NCBI RefSeq assembly: GCF_900112685.1
Contig: NZ_FOMS01000001.1
Location: 124,001-188,000, forward strand
From: Roseivivax sediminis
GTDB taxonomy: Bacteria; Pseudomonadota; Alphaproteobacteria; Rhodobacterales; Rhodobacteraceae
DNA: 64,000 nt
Direction: 5' to 3'
The position numbers and the translations under genes were made by a program. Of the stretch, positions 17,878-28,590 are shown piece by piece. How positions within the stretch are numbered: position 1 is the stretch's first letter; the number at the start of each line of letters is the position of its first letter. The notes below the pieces were generated by a model. The model was not told the DNA's origin and ran no database searches. It worked only from the letters and a program-made list of their open reading frames with translations.

Positions 17878-19692
17878 ATGAGACTTCGCCCGCTTCTCGA
17901 CGCCAATGCCGCCGCCGGCGGCCGCGACCTCGGCGACCTGCCGGAATGGGATCTGAGCGATCTCTACACCGCGCCGGACGCGGCGGAGCTCAAGCGCGAT
18001 CTCGACTGGCTGGAGGAGGCCTGCCAGCGCTTCGCGGCCGATTACGAGGGCAGGATCGCGGATCTGGACGCCGCCGGGTTCCTGGAGATGGTGCAGCGCC
18101 ATGAGCGGATCGAAGGCGTCGCGGGGCGGATCATGTCCTATGCCGGCCTGCGCTATTACCAGAACACCACCGATCCGGCGCGCACCAAGATGCTGTCGGA
18201 CATGCAGGAGAAGATCACCACCTACACCACGCCGCTGGTGTTCTTCTCGCTGGAGCTGAACCGGCTGGACGATGCCGATTACGACGCGCTGTTCGCGGCG
18301 GACGAGGCGCTGGCGCGCTACAAGCCGGCTTTCGACCGGGTCCGGGCGATGAAGCCCTACCAGCTTTCGGACGAGCTGGAGAAGTTCCTGCACGACATGG
18401 GTGTCGTGGGCGACGCGTGGGAGCGGCTCTTCGACGAGACCATCGCGGGGCTGGAATTCGACGTGGACGGTGAGGTCCAGGGCATCGAGGCGACTCTGAA
18501 CGGGCTGACCGAGCAGGACCGTGCCAAGCGCGAGGCCTCGGCAAGGGCGCTGGGGGCGGTGTTCACCAACAACGTGCGGACCTTCGCGCGGGTGCACAAC
18601 ACCCAGACCAAGGAGAAGGAGGTGATGGACCGCTGGCGCGGCATGCCGACGCCGCAGACCGGCCGGCACCTGGCCAACGACGTCGAGCCCGAGGTCGTGC
18701 AGGCCCTGCGCGACGCGGTCGTTGCGGCCTACCCCAAGCTGTCGCACCGGTACTACGAGCTCAAGCGGCGCTGGCTGGGGGTCGAGCGGATGCAGGTCTG
18801 GGACCGCAACGCGCCGCTGCCGATGTCCTCGGACCGCGTGGTGAACTGGGACGAGGCGCGCGAGACGGTGATGAACGCCTATTCGGCCTTCGACCCGAAG
18901 ATGGCGGAGATCGCGCAGCCCTTCTTCGACCGCGGCTGGATCGATGCGGGCGTGAAGCCGGGCAAGGCGCCCGGGGCCTTCGCGCATCCGACGGTGACCG
19001 ACGTGCACCCCTACGTGATGCTCAACTACCTCGGCAAGCCGCGGGACGTGATGACGCTGGCGCACGAGCTCGGCCACGGTGTGCACCAGGTGCTGGCCGC
19101 GGGCCAGGGGGAGATGCTGTCCTCGACCCCGCTGACGCTGGCCGAGACCGCGTCGGTGTTCGGCGAGATGCTGACCTTCCAGCGGATGCTGGCGAACGCG
19201 GGTGACGCGGCGGAGCGCAAGGTGCTCCTGGCCGGCAAGGTCGAGGACATGATCAACACGGTCGTGCGGCAGATCGCGTTCTACGATTTCGAATGCAAGC
19301 TGCACGATGCACGGCGCGGCGGGGAACTGACCCCGGACGACATCAACGCGCTGTGGATGTCGGTGCAGGGCGAGAGCCTCGGGCCCGCCTTCGACTTCAT
19401 GGAGGGCTACGAGACGTTCTGGGCGTATATCCCGCATTTCGTGCATTCGCCCTTCTACGTCTATGCCTATGCCTTCGGCGACGGGCTGGTGAACGCGCTT
19501 TACGCCGAGTACGTGGAACGGCCCGAGGGCTTCCAGGAGAAGTATTTCGACATGCTGCGCGCGGGCGGATCGAAGCACCATTCGGCGCTCTTGGCGCCGT
19601 TCGGGCTCGATGCCTCGGATCCGACGTTCTGGGACAAGGGGCTGTCAATGATCTCGGGCATGATCGACGAGCTGGAGGCGATGGAAGAGTGA
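17878..19692 (+). CDS. pepF: M3-family oligoendopeptidase F
   Basis: This 604-aa zinc metallopeptidase has the motif HELGH at His396-His400 (TLAHELGHGVHQVLA) with the third ligand expected in LAETASVFGEM. AGGAGA stands upstream of ATG 17878. The N-terminal helical half and the FVHSPFYVYAYAFGDGLVNALY block match PepF/M3B enzymes, which cut short peptides in the cytoplasm. No signal peptide is present. It stands alone between two copies of the dispersed intergenic element and is convergent with ribD. Confidence 0.93.
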   Translation: MRLRPLLDANAAAGGRDLGDLPEWDLSDLYTAPDAAELKRDLDWLEEACQRFAADYEGRIADLDAAGFLEMVQRHERIEGVAGRIMSYAGLRYYQNTTDPARTKMLSDMQEKITTYTTPLVFFSLELNRLDDADYDALFAADEALARYKPAFDRVRAMKPYQLSDELEKFLHDMGVVGDAWERLFDETIAGLEFDVDGEVQGIEATLNGLTEQDRAKREASARALGAVFTNNVRTFARVHNTQTKEKEVMDRWRGMPTPQTGRHLANDVEPEVVQALRDAVVAAYPKLSHRYYELKRRWLGVERMQVWDRNAPLPMSSDRVVNWDEARETVMNAYSAFDPKMAEIAQPFFDRGWIDAGVKPGKAPGAFAHPTVTDVHPYVMLNYLGKPRDVMTLAHELGHGVHQVLAAGQGEMLSSTPLTLAETASVFGEMLTFQRMLANAGDAAERKVLLAGKVEDMINTVVRQIAFYDFECKLHDARRGGELTPDDINALWMSVQGESLGPAFDFMEGYETFWAYIPHFVHSPFYVYAYAFGDGLVNALYAEYVERPEGFQEKYFDMLRAGGSKHHSALLAPFGLDASDPTFWDKGLSMISGMIDELEAMEE

Positions 19693-19702
19693 TCGCGTGC
19701 GT

Positions 19703-19723
19703 GGGTGGGCAGATTGCCCACCC
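19703..19723. repeat. 21-bp palindromic repeat, copy 1
   Basis: GGGTGGGCA and TGCCCACCC flank a GAT loop, 10 bp after the pepF stop. An identical 21-bp palindrome occurs at 42363, also just after a stop codon. A longer hairpin with similar arms is at 51488. Confidence 0.8.
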
Positions 19724-19750
19724 TACGGGCGGTTACCAGCGGAGAGCGGC

Positions 19751-19797
19751 GGGGGCGCTGCCCCCGGACCCCCGGGATATTTTCGGGCAGATGAAAC
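19751..19797 (+). repeat. Dispersed intergenic element, copy b (variant)
   Basis: A GGGGGC/GCCCCC hairpin is followed by GGACCCCCGGGATATTTTC and GGGCAGATGAAA. This is a divergent copy: GATATTTT replaces GTATTTG, and GATGAA replaces GAAGAAG. It lies between the convergent pepF and ribD genes. Confidence 0.6.
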
Positions 19798-19816
19798 CAG
19801 GGGCGGGCTGCGCTTG

Positions 19817-20917
19817 TCAGGCGCGGTGCCAGCGGTGCATGACGTCGGCGCCGATGGCGCGGGTTTCGGCGAGGCGGAACCGCGGGGCTTCGGAGAGGCG
19901 GTCGATGCCGAGCGCGCCGAGGCTGGGCTGGCCCTCCGCGCCGAGGGCGAGGCCGGCGGTGAAGCCGACGAGCTCGTCGACGAGGTCCGCGGCGAGAAGC
20001 GTCGCGGCGAGCGTGCCGCCGCCTTCGCAGAAGACCCGCGTGAGGCCGGCCTCGCCGAGGCTGTTCAGGAGCGCCCTGGCGTCGAGCTGGCGCCCCGAGA
20101 GCGGACAGGCGATGAGGCGGGCGCCGAGCCCTTCCCAGGCGGTGCGGCTTTCGGCCGGGGCGTCGGGGCCGTGGCAGATCCAGACCGGCACCTCGCGCGC
20201 GGTGCGGGCCAGTTGGCCCATGAGCGGCAGGTCGAGAAGGCGGGAGGCGACCACGCGCACCGGCTGCGGCACCCTCCCCCAGCCGCGCACGGTCAGCGCC
20301 GGATCGTCGGCGCGGGCGGTCCCTGCCCCGACCAGCACCGCGTCGTGGCTCGCGCGCAGGCCGTGCACCACGGCGCGGGCTTCGGGGCCGGTGATCCAGC
20401 GGCTTTCGCCGGTGGCGGTGGCGATGCGGCCGTCGAAGCTCGTGGCGAGCTTGAGCGTCACCGTTGGCCTACCTTGTTCCGTGCGCAGGAAGAAACCTGC
20501 GTGGTCGCGCGCGGCCTCTTCGGCCATCACCCCGGTCGTCACGTCCACGCCCGCGGCGCGCAGGCGGGCAAAGCCCTGGCCCGAGACGCGCGGATCGCTG
20601 TCCTCCAGCGGAGCGACGACACGGGCGATGCCGGCGGCGATCAGCGCGTCGGCGCAGGGCGGCGTCTGCCCGTGATGGGCGCAAGGCTCCAGCGTGACAT
20701 AGGCGGTGGCGCCCTTCGCGGCCGCGCCGGCGGCAGCGAGCGCCTCGGTCTCCGCGTGAGGGCGGCCGCCGTCGCCCGTCCAGCCACGGCCGATCACGCG
20801 GCCGCCATTCACGATCACGCAGCCGACCGCCGGGTTCGGCCAGGTTCGCCCCATGCCGCGCCGGCCGAGGGCCAGCGCATGCGCCATGTGGCGCGCGTCC
20901 GCCTCGGAAAGTGCCAC
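19817..20917 (-). CDS. ribD: Bifunctional riboflavin biosynthesis deaminase/reductase RibD
   Basis: This 366-aa enzyme starts with GTG at 20917, one base past the nrdR stop; this gives the short lead (VALSEADARHMAHALALGRRG) usual before the deaminase domain. The N-terminal cytidine-deaminase-like zinc site is HAETEAL with PCAHHGQTPPC (about residues 50-90). The C-terminal reductase domain begins around RPTVTLKLATSFDGRIAT. It deaminates and then reduces the pyrimidine from GTP cyclohydrolase II in riboflavin synthesis. In many alphaproteobacteria nrdR-ribD is followed by ribE, ribB and nusB; here the run ends with ribD. Confidence 0.93.
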   Translation of the reverse strand: MALSEADARHMAHALALGRRGMGRTWPNPAVGCVIVNGGRVIGRGWTGDGGRPHAETEALAAAGAAAKGATAYVTLEPCAHHGQTPPCADALIAAGIARVVAPLEDSDPRVSGQGFARLRAAGVDVTTGVMAEEAARDHAGFFLRTEQGRPTVTLKLATSFDGRIATATGESRWITGPEARAVVHGLRASHDAVLVGAGTARADDPALTVRGWGRVPQPVRVVASRLLDLPLMGQLARTAREVPVWICHGPDAPAESRTAWEGLGARLIACPLSGRQLDARALLNSLGEAGLTRVFCEGGGTLAATLLAADLVDELVGFTAGLALGAEGQPSLGALGIDRLSEAPRFRLAETRAIGADVMHRWHRA

Positions 20918-20918
20918 G

Positions 20919-21383
20919 TTACTTGTCGGCGGCGCCGGGGCGCAATTCGCTGACGAACTTGTCGAAATCGTCCGCCGCCTGGAAGTTCTTGTAGACGCTG
21001 GCGAACCGGACATAGGCCACGGTGTCGATGCGGGCCAGCGCCTCCATCACGATCTCGCCGATCTGCTTGGAGGGGATGTCGGTTTCGCCCATCGATTCAA
21101 GCCGCCGCACGATGCCGGAGATCATCTGGTCGATGCGCTCGGGCTCCACGGGGCGTTTCTGCATGGCGATGCGGATGGAGCGTTCGAGCTTGTCGCGGTC
21201 GAAATCCTCGCGCCGACCGTTGGTCTTGATGACCACGAGGTCGCGCAGCTGCACCCGTTCGTAGGTGGTGAACCGGCCGCTGCATGCGGGACAGAAGCGC
21301 CGGCGCCGGATCGAAACGTGATCCTCGGCCGGTCGCGAGTCCTTCACCTGCGTGTCGATATTGCCGCAAAACGGGCAGCGCAT
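20919..21383 (-). CDS. nrdR: Transcriptional repressor NrdR
   Basis: This 154-aa protein has an N-terminal zinc ribbon (CPFCGN and [14 protein letters not shown], Cys pairs at about residues 3/6 and 31/34) and an ATP-cone (about 49-139, [18 protein letters not shown]). NrdR senses ATP/dATP and represses ribonucleotide reductase genes. A GAGGGGG lies upstream of ATG 21383. A TTATCCACA box sits across a possible promoter about 50 bp upstream. The single base between its stop and the ribD start shows they form one operon. Confidence 0.95.
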   Translation of the reverse strand: MRCPFCGNIDTQVKDSRPAEDHVSIRRRRFCPACSGRFTTYERVQLRDLVVIKTNGRREDFDRDKLERSIRIAMQKRPVEPERIDQMISGIVRRLESMGETDIPSKQIGEIVMEALARIDTVAYVRFASVYKNFQAADDFDKFVSELRPGAADK

Positions 21384-21432
21384 GACCGTCCCCCTCGTCC
21401 GTAATTCGCCTGTTTCTGGGGTTCGGCCCCAA

Positions 21433-21461
21433 ATTATCCACAGTGACTATAGGAGGTCGGC
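21433..21461 (-). promoter_or_regulatory. Candidate nrdR promoter overlapping a DnaA-box-like site
   Basis: On the minus strand GATAAT (21433-21438) is a good -10 hexamer; the -35 match (CCGACC at 17-bp spacing) is weak. The plus strand over the -10 reads TTATCCACA (21434-21442), the consensus DnaA box. An inverted repeat CCCAAATT/AATTTGGG (21428-21435 and 21465-21472) brackets the region. Confidence 0.4.
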
Positions 21462-21507
21462 CAGAATTTGGGTAGGGGGGAATTGGCGCCGCAAGATGCG
21501 GGGCGTG

Positions 21508-21930
21508 TCAGCTTGCGAGATGCGCGAAGATCTGGCGCGTGTGCGCCGCGTCGCGATGCTCCACGACGTAGATGCCCTGCCAGGTGCCGAGAACGGGGCG
21601 TCCGTCCGCCACCGGGATCGACAGGGACACGGGCAGATGCGCGGCCTTGATGTGGCCCGGCATGTCGTCCGGCCCCTCGTAGGTATGCGTGAGGTACGAC
21701 ATCGCGGGATCGGTCGTGGGCGGCACGAGCCGCGATAGCCACGCGAGCACGTCCGAGCGCACCTCGGGGTCGGCATTCTCCTGGATGAGCAGGCTCGCCG
21801 ATGTGTGGCGGATAAAGAGAGTCAGAAGGCCGGTCGATGCGCCTGTGCCCGCAACCCACATCGTCACGTCGCGTGTGATCTCGATCAGGCTCGGGCCGCG
21901 CGTGGCCACGTCGAAGGTCGTCTGGTGCAT
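21508..21930 (-). CDS. YjbQ family protein (secondary thiamine-phosphate synthase)
   Basis: This 140-aa single-domain protein starts at ATG 21930 (MHQTTFDVATRGPSLIEIT). It carries the UPF0047 core: LLTLFIRHTSASLLIQENADP, a conserved Asp/His region MSYLTHTYEGPDDMPGHIKAA and GTWQGIYVVEHRD. YjbQ proteins have been reported to have weak thiamine-phosphate synthase activity, but the physiological role is unclear. Its promoter would lie in the short gap to the next minus-strand gene at 21986. Confidence 0.93.
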   Translation of the reverse strand: MHQTTFDVATRGPSLIEITRDVTMWVAGTGASTGLLTLFIRHTSASLLIQENADPEVRSDVLAWLSRLVPPTTDPAMSYLTHTYEGPDDMPGHIKAAHLPVSLSIPVADGRPVLGTWQGIYVVEHRDAAHTRQIFAHLAS

Positions 21931-21985
21931 GTCGCGTGGTCCGTTTGGGGCCCGCGCAGACGGACCCCGTAAGTGCCTCGGGCGA

Positions 21986-22237
21986 TCAGGCTTCCGCGAC
22001 CACGCATTGCACGCTGGGCAGGTCCTGCGTGCGGTCGAAGAAAAGCGGGGAGCCGTTGTCGGCAACGGCCGGGGATTGTGCGACCTGCGCGAGCGTCTCG
22101 CGGCAATCGTTCAGTTCGGCGGCGGAGACCTCGATCTCGATCACCTCGGCTTCTGGGGCCTGCAAGACGTTCGTGGCAGCGAACGACGCGGCGGCGACGC
22201 AGGTCAGGGCGGCGGCAGTAAGGGCGGTACGACGCAT
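21986..22237 (-). CDS. Small secreted protein of unknown function
   Basis: This 83-aa product opens with a signal peptide (MRRTALTAAALTCVAAASFA, cleavage near residue 20). The short mature part has two Cys (NDCRETL and SVQCVVAEA) that could form a disulfide. No family is recognised. The ATG at 22237 begins the signal peptide; longer in-frame versions read through low-quality sequence. A GGAGTTCC lies upstream. It is divergent from the SDR gene. Confidence 0.65.
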   Translation of the reverse strand: MRRTALTAAALTCVAAASFAATNVLQAPEAEVIEIEVSAAELNDCRETLAQVAQSPAVADNGSPLFFDRTQDLPSVQCVVAEA

Positions 22238-22406
22238 AACTGGAACTCCGATCTGGCTTCGGGGACAAAACGGGTGGGGCGCAGAAAAGTTTCCTCGGAA
22301 TGCGCGTTCGGGCTTGACGCCCCTCCCGCACCGCATCCTGCAACCGGCCCGCATCGGGCTGCGTTACCATCCGAACACACGGATGCAGTTCAGCAGGGAG
22401 ACCTTT

Positions 22407-23078
22407 ATGGCGCGCACTCTCTTCATCACCGGTGCCTCCAGTGGCATCGGCGCGGAAACGGCCCGGCAGGCGGCCTCGAAGGGCTGGAATGTCGGGCTTT
22501 TCGCCCGATCGAAGGACAAGCTGGACACGCTCGCCGCCGAGATCGGAGAGCAGGCGATGGTTCTGCCCGGCGATGCGAGCGACCTGTCGCAGCAGCGCGA
22601 GGCCGTTGCGCATCTGGCAGAAGCCTACGGCGGGGTCGACGCCGCCTTCGCCAATGCCGGCACCGGCGCTTCTGTCCCAGGCGCGGAGGACGGCGATCCC
22701 GAGGAATGGGAGACCATGGTGCATCTCAACGTGCTGGGGCTGTTGTGGACCGTGAAAGCGGCGATCCCCCTCTTGCGCGAAAGCCGCGGGCACATGGTGC
22801 TGACCGGGTCCGCCGCAGGGCGCAAGCACATCAAGGGGTCGGTCTATTCGGCCACGAAATGGTTCGTACACGGCTACGGCGGCAACCTCGCCGAAGAGAT
22901 GCGAGACTGGGGCGGGCGCTGCACCGTGATCGCGCCGGGCATGGTCGACACGCCGTTCTTCGAGGAGGCCAAGCCCGACAAGCTGAAGCCCGAGGACGTG
23001 GCCGGCGCGGTGATGTACGCGCTGGAGGCGGAGCGCCGGGCGAACGTGCAGGAAGTCTTCGTCATGCCCACCGACTGA
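22407..23078 (+). CDS. Short-chain dehydrogenase/reductase
   Basis: This 223-aa SDR has the cofactor motif TGASSGIG (residues 8-15), NAGTG, the catalytic Ser in TGSAAG and the YSATK active site. Its length is typical of classical SDRs. CAGGGAG precedes ATG 22407. The substrate is unknown; the closest named group I can suggest is the YdfG/serine-type NADP-dependent oxidoreductases. It is flanked by two minus-strand membrane or secreted genes and seems monocistronic. Confidence 0.88.
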   Translation: MARTLFITGASSGIGAETARQAASKGWNVGLFARSKDKLDTLAAEIGEQAMVLPGDASDLSQQREAVAHLAEAYGGVDAAFANAGTGASVPGAEDGDPEEWETMVHLNVLGLLWTVKAAIPLLRESRGHMVLTGSAAGRKHIKGSVYSATKWFVHGYGGNLAEEMRDWGGRCTVIAPGMVDTPFFEEAKPDKLKPEDVAGAVMYALEAERRANVQEVFVMPTD

Positions 23079-23101
23079 GGGAGCGTGCGGTGGCCTGGCC
23101 T

Positions 23102-23485
23102 CTACCCTTCGGTCCGGCGGGCGCGCAGATGCGGCACCATGAGCGCCGCGAGGCTGAGCTCGACCGCGACGGTGCCCCAGGCGGTCCAGCCGGCGACGCC
23201 GCGCAGGATCGCCTGGACCCCGAAGAGCGCCAGGCCCGCCCAGATCACCACGACGCCCAGCACGATGGCCCGCCGCTCCGGCGAAGGGCCTGTGTTGCGC
23301 ACGAGCATGAGGATCACCGCGATGCCCAGCAGAACGACGCCCGAGCGACGTATCGCGAGTTGCGCACCCGGCGTCGCGGTCTGATCGAAGGCGGCGAGCG
23401 GCAGGCCCGGCAGCACGACGTAGATGGCAAAGAGCGCCGCGAAGACGGCGGCGTGGATATGGCAGGCGGTACGGAAATCAGGCAT
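23102..23485 (-). CDS. Four-helix membrane protein of unknown function
   Basis: This 127-aa protein has four likely transmembrane segments (AAVFAALFAIYVVLPGL, SGVVLLGIAVILMLV, AIVLGVVVIWAGLALFGV, WGTVAVELSLAALMV) and a short basic tail. The ATG at 23485 is the only start that begins just before the first helix. It is divergent from the DedA frame. No family was recognised. Confidence 0.7.
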   Translation of the reverse strand: MPDFRTACHIHAAVFAALFAIYVVLPGLPLAAFDQTATPGAQLAIRRSGVVLLGIAVILMLVRNTGPSPERRAIVLGVVVIWAGLALFGVQAILRGVAGWTAWGTVAVELSLAALMVPHLRARRTEG

Positions 23486-23545
23486 GTGCAGTGAGCTAGA
23501 GAAAGCTGCGGCCCCGTCAATCGTCGCAAGCGGGAGGGCGCGCAG

Positions 23546-24100
23546 ATCGAAACGCTGATCTCCGAATTCGGGCTTCTGGCGGTCTGGCTGGGATGCGCGC
23601 TGGAAGGGGACGCGGTGGCCATCACGGCCGGCGTGCTGTCGCATCGCGGCTACTTCACCCACTGGCACGCGATCGTGGCGGTCGCGGCGGGCGGATGGAC
23701 CACCGACCTCATCACCTATTACGGCGCCCGCTACTTCCGCGATCATCCACGGGTGCTGCGCGCGCTCGCCCGGCCGGCGGCGCAGCGGCTGACCGCGCGG
23801 TTCCTGACGCGGCCGCTACTGCTGACCGCCATCTTCCGGTTCATTCCGGGCGCGCGGTTCATCGTGCCGGTCTATATCGGCACGGCCACGGGCGTGCGGT
23901 CCGCCCGCTATCTGCCAATCACCTTCTGCTCGGCGGTCGTGTGGGCGACGCTACTGGTGACGCTCGGCACGAAGATCGGCCGAGCGCTCGGTTACCTCTG
24001 GGGGCACCTGTGGTCGCCGACGGGACTTCTGGTGGTGCTAGGGCTGGCGATACTGGGAACCGCCGCGCGCGACCTCTGGCGCTACGCCCGGTCGGCCTGA
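23546..24100 (+). CDS. DedA/SNARE-associated family membrane protein with apparent ATC start
   Basis: The frame gives a DedA-type protein: EFGLLAVWLGCALEGDAVAITAGVLSHRG, then FRFIPGARFIVPVYIGTATG, with C-terminal hydrophobic helices. The first normal start, GTG at 23615, would remove the first helix and the conserved Glu of ALEGD. The family-like beginning is ATC-GAA-ACG-CTG at 23546, with GGGAGGG 8-14 bases upstream, so the natural start appears to be an ATC where ATG would be expected. No ATG, GTG or TTG occurs in frame between the upstream stop (23492) and 23615. From 23546 the product is 184 aa. DedA proteins include lipid-carrier flippases and affect envelope homeostasis. Confidence 0.8.
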   Translation: METLISEFGLLAVWLGCALEGDAVAITAGVLSHRGYFTHWHAIVAVAAGGWTTDLITYYGARYFRDHPRVLRALARPAAQRLTARFLTRPLLLTAIFRFIPGARFIVPVYIGTATGVRSARYLPITFCSAVVWATLLVTLGTKIGRALGYLWGHLWSPTGLLVVLGLAILGTAARDLWRYARSA

Positions 24101-24110
24101 ACCGGGCGGA

Positions 24111-24395
24111 TTACTCGAAAAGCGCCTTGCCCTGCTGGTCGATCGCCTGCCGCGCCTTGGCGAGCGAGGCCTCGACCGCGGCGTCGTAATCGCTCATCAC
24201 GTCCGCACGAATGAGCTGATGCGACTTGCGCTCGCCGTCCACATCGCCCTCGATCAGCGCGGCGATGCGGAACTGGCCGTCATCGGGCATCGGTTCGGGC
24301 GTGATGTAGAAGCCGTTGTATTCCACGGTCTCGGCGGGAGCCGGCTTGCCGCCGTCGTTCCCGCCGCCGAAGAGTTTGGAAAAGAAGCCGGCCAT
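24111..24395 (-). CDS. HlyU family protein
   Basis: This 94-aa product (MAGFFSKLFGGGNDGG, then VEYNGFYITPEPMPDDGQFRIAALIEG, then SHQLIRADVMSDYDAAVEASLAKARQAIDQQG) matches the HlyU family (PF10115). The name comes from a Vibrio haemolysin activator; most alphaproteobacterial members are uncharacterised. It begins 11 bp after the rpoD stop on the same strand and is probably part of the rpoD transcript. Confidence 0.85.
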   Translation of the reverse strand: MAGFFSKLFGGGNDGGKPAPAETVEYNGFYITPEPMPDDGQFRIAALIEGDVDGERKSHQLIRADVMSDYDAAVEASLAKARQAIDQQGKALFE

Positions 24396-24405
24396 ACCCT
24401 GCCCT

Positions 24406-26403
<1,998 letters not shown>

Positions 26404-26547
26404 TCTCAGCACTCCTCTCGAGGGGCCGGGTCGCGCATCGGGCGCATTGCGCATCGAGCGATTCGATTAGCGCGAATCAATAGCGCGGTGAAGTGATTCG
26501 CACACCCGGGCCAGCCGATTCTTTTGACGATCCGCGACGTTTGTGCA

Positions 26548-28491
26548 TTAGCTGCGCCGTTTGTCGAACCGTATCGTTTCCATCAGGGCGGCGAAGGCGT
26601 CGCGTTCGCCGCGGTCGATTCGCGCGCCGTTGGCGCCCGTGTCGAACTCCCTGTCATCCTCCCGTGCGGCCCGTTGGGCACGGGCGTAATCCTCGGACGC
26701 CTGTCTCAGTCGCCAGGTCAGCACCTCGTCGGAATGCGCCTCCAGATCCTCGACCGCCTCGGTTTCCGCTTCGTGTCGGCCCCGTGCGGCGTTCCGCTTG
26801 GCCAGTTCCTCCGCAACGGTCAGCGCCGCGATCTCGGCATCGCCGGGCTGGCGCAGGCACGGAACGACCTGCAAATGAGGTGCCGAAAGAAAGGAATCAA
26901 GGGCCGACTGACCGATCGCCGCGGCAACGGCGGCGCGGGCATCCGATTCGCCGGCGGGCATCGCACGGAGCAGCGCATCGCGGATCGCGGAATGGGTGGC
27001 GTCGGCGCAATCCATCTCCGCGATCTCGGCATCGAAGGTGTCGAGCACCTCGGGCGTCGACAGCACCGCGGCGAGGATCACCGCCTCGCGGATATGCTCC
27101 TCCGCCCGCGCGTCGGAGGCCAGGAGCGACGCCTTGGCCGACGGCGAGGCGGGCGCCGGCGCATCGCGGCGCCAGGGCGTGCGGCGCTTGCCCTCGGGGC
27201 GCGCGGGGCGGAACAGCTCCCACCTCAGGCGCTTGATCTCCTCGCCGTAATGGTAGCGCAGCGACGGGTCGGGGATGCGCTTCAGCGTCTCGCGCAGCGA
27301 CTGGTCGAGCGCGGCCTTGCGCTCGGGGCTGTCGAAGACGCGGCCTTCGGTCTCGCGCCGCCAGAGCAGGTCGACCGTGGGCGCCGCGGCGTCCAGCACC
27401 TCGCGCACCGCCGCCTCCCCGCCCGAGCGGACGAGATCGTCGGGATCCTTGCCCTCGGGCATCCGCGCGAACCGCAGGGAGCGCCCGGCCTCCAGAAGCG
27501 GCAGGGCGAGGTCGATCACCCGGTAGGCGGCGCGCAGGCCCGCCGCGTCGCCGTCGAGCGCGATCACCGGCTCGGGCGCGACGCGCCAGAGCGTCTGAAG
27601 CTGTGCCTCGGTCACCGCTGTGCCGAGCGGCGCGACGGCGGCGGTGAAGCCGCCCTCGGACAGCGCAATCACGTCCATGTAGCCCTCGGCGACGATCAGC
27701 GGCTGGCCCTTGCCCGCCGCCTCGCGCGCCGGCGCGAGGTTGTAGAGGTTGCGCCCCTTGTCGAAGAGCTCCGTCTCGGGCGAGTTGAGGTATTTGGCTT
27801 TGTCGTCCGGGTCCATCGCGCGGCCGCCGAAGGCGATGGCGCGACCGCGCCCGTCTCGGATCGGGAACATGATGCGGTTGCGGAAGACGTCGTAGGGCTT
27901 GCCGCCCTTCTGCGAGGCCCGGGCAAGACCGGCGGCCAGAATCAGCTCCTCGCTCACCCCGTCGTGGCGCAGATGATCCCACAGGCCCTGCCAGCCGTCG
28001 GGCGCGAAACCGATCTCGAACGTCTCCACCGCCTGCTCCGACAGCTTCCGCTTGCCGAAAAGGTAATCGCGGGCATCCGCTCCTGCCCCGGTACGCAGCT
28101 GCATCCGGTAGAAGCGCACGGCCGCCTCCATGACCTCGGCGAGCTGGTCGCGGCGGTCGGACTTCTCCTTCGTGCGCGGGTCCTGCGCGGGCATCTGCAT
28201 GCCGGCCTCGCGGGCAAGGATCTCAACCGCCTCCATGAAGCCGACATTCTCGCTTTCGCGGACGAACGAGATCGCGTCGCCCTTCGCCTGGCAGCCGAAG
28301 CAGTAGTAGAAGCCCTTGCGGTCGTCGACGTGGAACGACGCGCTCTTTTCCTGGTGGAACGGGCACGGCGCCCACATGTCCCCCTTGGCTTGGTTGGACT
28401 TGCGGTTGTCCCACATGACCTTGCGGCCGACGACCTGGCTCAGGCTGAGGCGGCCGCGCAATTCGTCGAGGAAACCGGGGGGGAGACTCAT
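26548..28491 (-). CDS. dnaG: DNA primase DnaG
   Basis: This 647-aa primase has the CHC2 zinc finger at about residues 41-66 (CPFHQEKSASFHVDD and YCFGCQAKGD). The TOPRIM domain follows at about 265-345 (LIVAEGYMDVIALSEGG and ALDGDAAG), and then a C-terminal helicase-binding region. It makes RNA primers for replication, recruited by DnaB. It starts at ATG 28491 and lies directly upstream of rpoD. The C-terminal domain is diverged from the E. coli type, as is usual in alphaproteobacteria. Confidence 0.97.
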   Translation of the reverse strand: MSLPPGFLDELRGRLSLSQVVGRKVMWDNRKSNQAKGDMWAPCPFHQEKSASFHVDDRKGFYYCFGCQAKGDAISFVRESENVGFMEAVEILAREAGMQMPAQDPRTKEKSDRRDQLAEVMEAAVRFYRMQLRTGAGADARDYLFGKRKLSEQAVETFEIGFAPDGWQGLWDHLRHDGVSEELILAAGLARASQKGGKPYDVFRNRIMFPIRDGRGRAIAFGGRAMDPDDKAKYLNSPETELFDKGRNLYNLAPAREAAGKGQPLIVAEGYMDVIALSEGGFTAAVAPLGTAVTEAQLQTLWRVAPEPVIALDGDAAGLRAAYRVIDLALPLLEAGRSLRFARMPEGKDPDDLVRSGGEAAVREVLDAAAPTVDLLWRRETEGRVFDSPERKAALDQSLRETLKRIPDPSLRYHYGEEIKRLRWELFRPARPEGKRRTPWRRDAPAPASPSAKASLLASDARAEEHIREAVILAAVLSTPEVLDTFDAEIAEMDCADATHSAIRDALLRAMPAGESDARAAVAAAIGQSALDSFLSAPHLQVVPCLRQPGDAEIAALTVAEELAKRNAARGRHEAETEAVEDLEAHSDEVLTWRLRQASEDYARAQRAAREDDREFDTGANGARIDRGERDAFAALMETIRFDKRRS

Positions 28492-28590
28492 GCCCCGAAT
28501 ATGGCCGCCGTCCGGAGCGGAGTCGAGAGCCGGCGGCGGCGCAACCGGGCGTCGGGGACCTGCACGCGCCCGGCCGCGCGACTCGCGGGA

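Noticed and set aside
26461-26477. Inverted repeat ATTCG/CGAAT upstream of rpoD
   Set aside because: Short arms (5 bp) with a 7-bp spacer; too weak to call an operator without data.
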